A stretch of DNA of 16,612 nucleotides from JACMLD01 sp038229695. Its GTDB lineage: Bacteria; Bacteroidota; Bacteroidia; Chitinophagales; Chitinophagaceae. Made by a program: the position numbers and the translations under genes. Where the stretch lies: NCBI GenBank assembly GCA_038229695.1, contig JBBROE010000100.1, forward strand, positions 1 through 16,612, written 5' to 3'. The notes under the pieces were generated by a model, which did no database searches, was not told where the DNA came from, and was given only the letters and a program-made list of their open reading frames with translations. How positions within the stretch are numbered: position 1 is the first letter of the stretch; every line of letters begins with the position of its first letter. Of the stretch, positions 15,005 to 16,612 are shown piece by piece.

Positions 15005-16612
15005 TCAGTTGACGATTTTTTTGAGATCCTGGTAATTGAGGAAATAGATGAACCGAAGCGTCAGTTCATTGCCATGCGGCTGTGTGAACAGTGCACCAAG
15101 GTTTTTGGTATAGACCTGGTTGCGGTTGCCGTCAATTGAATTCAGGTAATCATAACCCAGCCAGTTTTTATATCCCAGAATGATGCGGCTTCCCAGACTG
15201 AAATCCCAGGTATAAAAAATATCGAGGTTAAAAATGTTATAATTCGCGTTATAGGCTGCCGGGGTGAGATCAAATCTTTCCTTCCAGTAACCATCGGGCT
15301 GGGTGTTGTAAAGATTTGTATTCTCGAGTTTGTTCCAGTAGTGGCGGCCCCGGAAAGAAACATTCATGCGGGAGGTGAAATTGTAGGTTCCTGTTAATAT
15401 CGTGGTTACATCGGTAAACCGGCGCCGCGCTAGAACGGGATTATCCAAATTGTCGAAGATGAATGTCTTGCCATTGTTGGCAAGCCCCCATTGGCCATGA
15501 TCATGCCTTCTCCGGAATGAAAGTTCCAGCGTCAGTTTATCGCCGAACCGGTAGCGGCCACCGAGGGTGATGGAGTTATAGGGATCGTCAGGAAGCGGGC
15601 CTTCTGCAAAACCAATGTTCCAGCTCGCAAAAAATTTTCTCCTGCTGTCGCTGCTTCCATTGATAAAAGCTGAATAATAGGGCGAACGCTTCAGCACTTT
15701 TCCAGGGGTTTGCAGTTCAAAATAATCGTTGTACCAGAATGGCTGTATGGGAATGCTCAGGCTCAGATCCCAGAAATTATTAAATATCCAATACAGGGAG
15801 GGCTTAAATTCGGTGGACTGGTATCCGAACGGTTTATATAGGTAGGACTGCAGGGTCGCAAAAGCATAACGCTGGTTGAGAAAATAGGGGGTGGCCTGGA
15901 AAATATTATAGCTCAGTTCAGCCGTGGTGATAATCTTATTGGCTGCCTGCAGGTAGCCCATGTCATTGGGGTTATACTTATCTGATTGTACCAGGTTATT
16001 GACAAACCATTGCCATTGGCCGCTGACCTTTCCGAACTGGCTTTCATTGCTAAATCCGCTATACCCGGACGGGCCGAATAGCTTACTGTAGCGCGGCCGG
16101 ATACTGAGCCCATAGCGGTTTGTCGCGTTGTACAGGTTCACATCGATAGCCGCTACATTGGCGCTGTTGGCATGGCCGCCGCGGATCACGTTGGTGTTGG
16201 TAAAGGTGAGAGAGGAACGGTTTTTCAGTGCCTGGTCCAGCACGATAATGTTATAGTTGGCGAGTGGCTCAGTGGTAATAAGTGAATCTTTCCCGGTTAC
16301 GGAATTATTGATTAATGCAGTCACAGGTTCCGTGACAGAATTGAAAATGCCGATACCGAGGTTATGGCTGTTTCTGCCTGAAAATTTTATAGCGTTGTAC
16401 AGCCTGGTTACATCGGGATTGCGGATAGTGTTATAGGTCTTGCTGGAGTCCGTAAACCCCTTGAGGCCGGCATAGCCGCCCGGAGTTTTTCCGATTCGGC
16501 GGCTGTAAAAGATTCCGGCTTTATTGAAAAGATCGGTGCCCTCGGTAAAGAAGGGGCGATTCTCTTTGAATTGCAGTTCGAAGGGTGAGATATTGTTTAC
16601 GACATTATCCGA
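15005..16612 (-). CDS. DUF5916 family outer-membrane-type protein (N-terminus outside window)
   Basis: The last 535 residues of a DUF5916 protein; the reading frame stays open to the right edge, so the true start lies beyond it. The first visible part, ISPFELQFKENRPFFTEG, DLFNKAGIFYSRRIG and IKFSGRNSHNLGIGIFNSVT, is a strong family signature. The rest is a long series of amphipathic strands rich in Tyr, Trp, Asn and Arg with an aromatic end (RFIYFLNYQDLKKIVN), typical of a C-terminal outer-membrane beta-barrel. In complete relatives, an N-terminal carbohydrate-binding-like (CBM9-type) domain precedes the barrel; it would be outside the window. Function is unproven. A GTG near 16324 is internal, since clear family sequence precedes it. 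The gene is convergent with the deacetylase-like gene, 24 bp apart. Confidence 0.88.
   Translation of the reverse strand, partial: SDNVVNNISPFELQFKENRPFFTEGTDLFNKAGIFYSRRIGKTPGGYAGLKGFTDSSKTYNTIRNPDVTRLYNAIKFSGRNSHNLGIGIFNSVTEPVTALINNSVTGKDSLITTEPLANYNIIVLDQALKNRSSLTFTNTNVIRGGHANSANVAAIDVNLYNATNRYGLSIRPRYSKLFGPSGYSGFSNESQFGKVSGQWQWFVNNLVQSDKYNPNDMGYLQAANKIITTAELSYNIFQATPYFLNQRYAFATLQSYLYKPFGYQSTEFKPSLYWIFNNFWDLSLSIPIQPFWYNDYFELQTPGKVLKRSPYYSAFINGSSDSRRKFFASWNIGFAEGPLPDDPYNSITLGGRYRFGDKLTLELSFRRRHDHGQWGLANNGKTFIFDNLDNPVLARRRFTDVTTILTGTYNFTSRMNVSFRGRHYWNKLENTNLYNTQPDGYWKERFDLTPAAYNANYNIFNLDIFYTWDFSLGSRIILGYKNWLGYDYLNSIDGNRNQVYTKNLGALFTQPHGNELTLRFIYFLNYQDLKKIVN

Noticed and set aside
16322..16324. 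GTG as the start of the DUF5916 gene
   Set aside because: Clear DUF5916 sequence continues upstream in frame to the window edge, so this codon is an internal valine.

Overview
The window reads as chromosomal DNA from a Bacteroidota bacterium, most likely a member of the Chitinophagaceae. Three things support this. The protein families are typical: a GIN/DUF2807 lipoprotein, a DUF5916 outer-membrane-type protein, DUF2256, and a periplasmic-binding-fold protein directly behind guaA. Promoter-like sites match the Bacteroidota consensus TAnnTTTG and lie very close to start codons. Shine-Dalgarno sequences are almost absent. Placement below phylum level is inference. I see no tRNA, rRNA, CRISPR array, IS element or phage gene.

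Layout. The left edge (1-1463) holds an amidase whose N-terminus is cut off by the window. A stretch without an intact gene follows (1464-2110); it carries what looks like a decayed ORF with a frameshift in a T-run and an in-frame stop. A GIN-domain lipoprotein gene lies on the minus strand (2111-2842). It is divergent from guaA (GMP synthase, 3008-4540), which is followed in the same direction by a periplasmic-binding-protein-like gene (to 5749) and a small DUF2256 zinc-binding protein gene (5796-5978).

The core of the window (6056-14075) encodes all four members of the ligase-associated DNA damage response set, known from Pseudomonas putida and many other bacteria: the MBL-fold exonuclease (6056), an ATP-dependent DNA ligase overlapping it by 4 bp (7087), the Lhr-core-type DEXH helicase (10268), and the PdeM metallophosphoesterase (13413). 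The set is not contiguous here. A diheme c-type cytochrome gene with its own promoter-like sequence lies between ligase and helicase, and a four-helix membrane protein gene of unknown function lies on the opposite strand between helicase and PdeM. PdeM overlaps by one base (TGATG) a histone-deacetylase-superfamily gene with intact metal ligands, suggesting translational coupling of a zinc deacylase to the repair set.

The right edge (15005-16612, minus strand) is the C-terminal part of a DUF5916 protein, ending in a probable outer-membrane beta-barrel and continuing beyond the window.

The parts most worth a second look are the split repair cluster with its embedded cytochrome and coupled deacetylase-like gene, the DUF2256 gene beside it, the about 19-residue solenoid period of the GIN lipoprotein, and the decayed ORF at 1482-2040.
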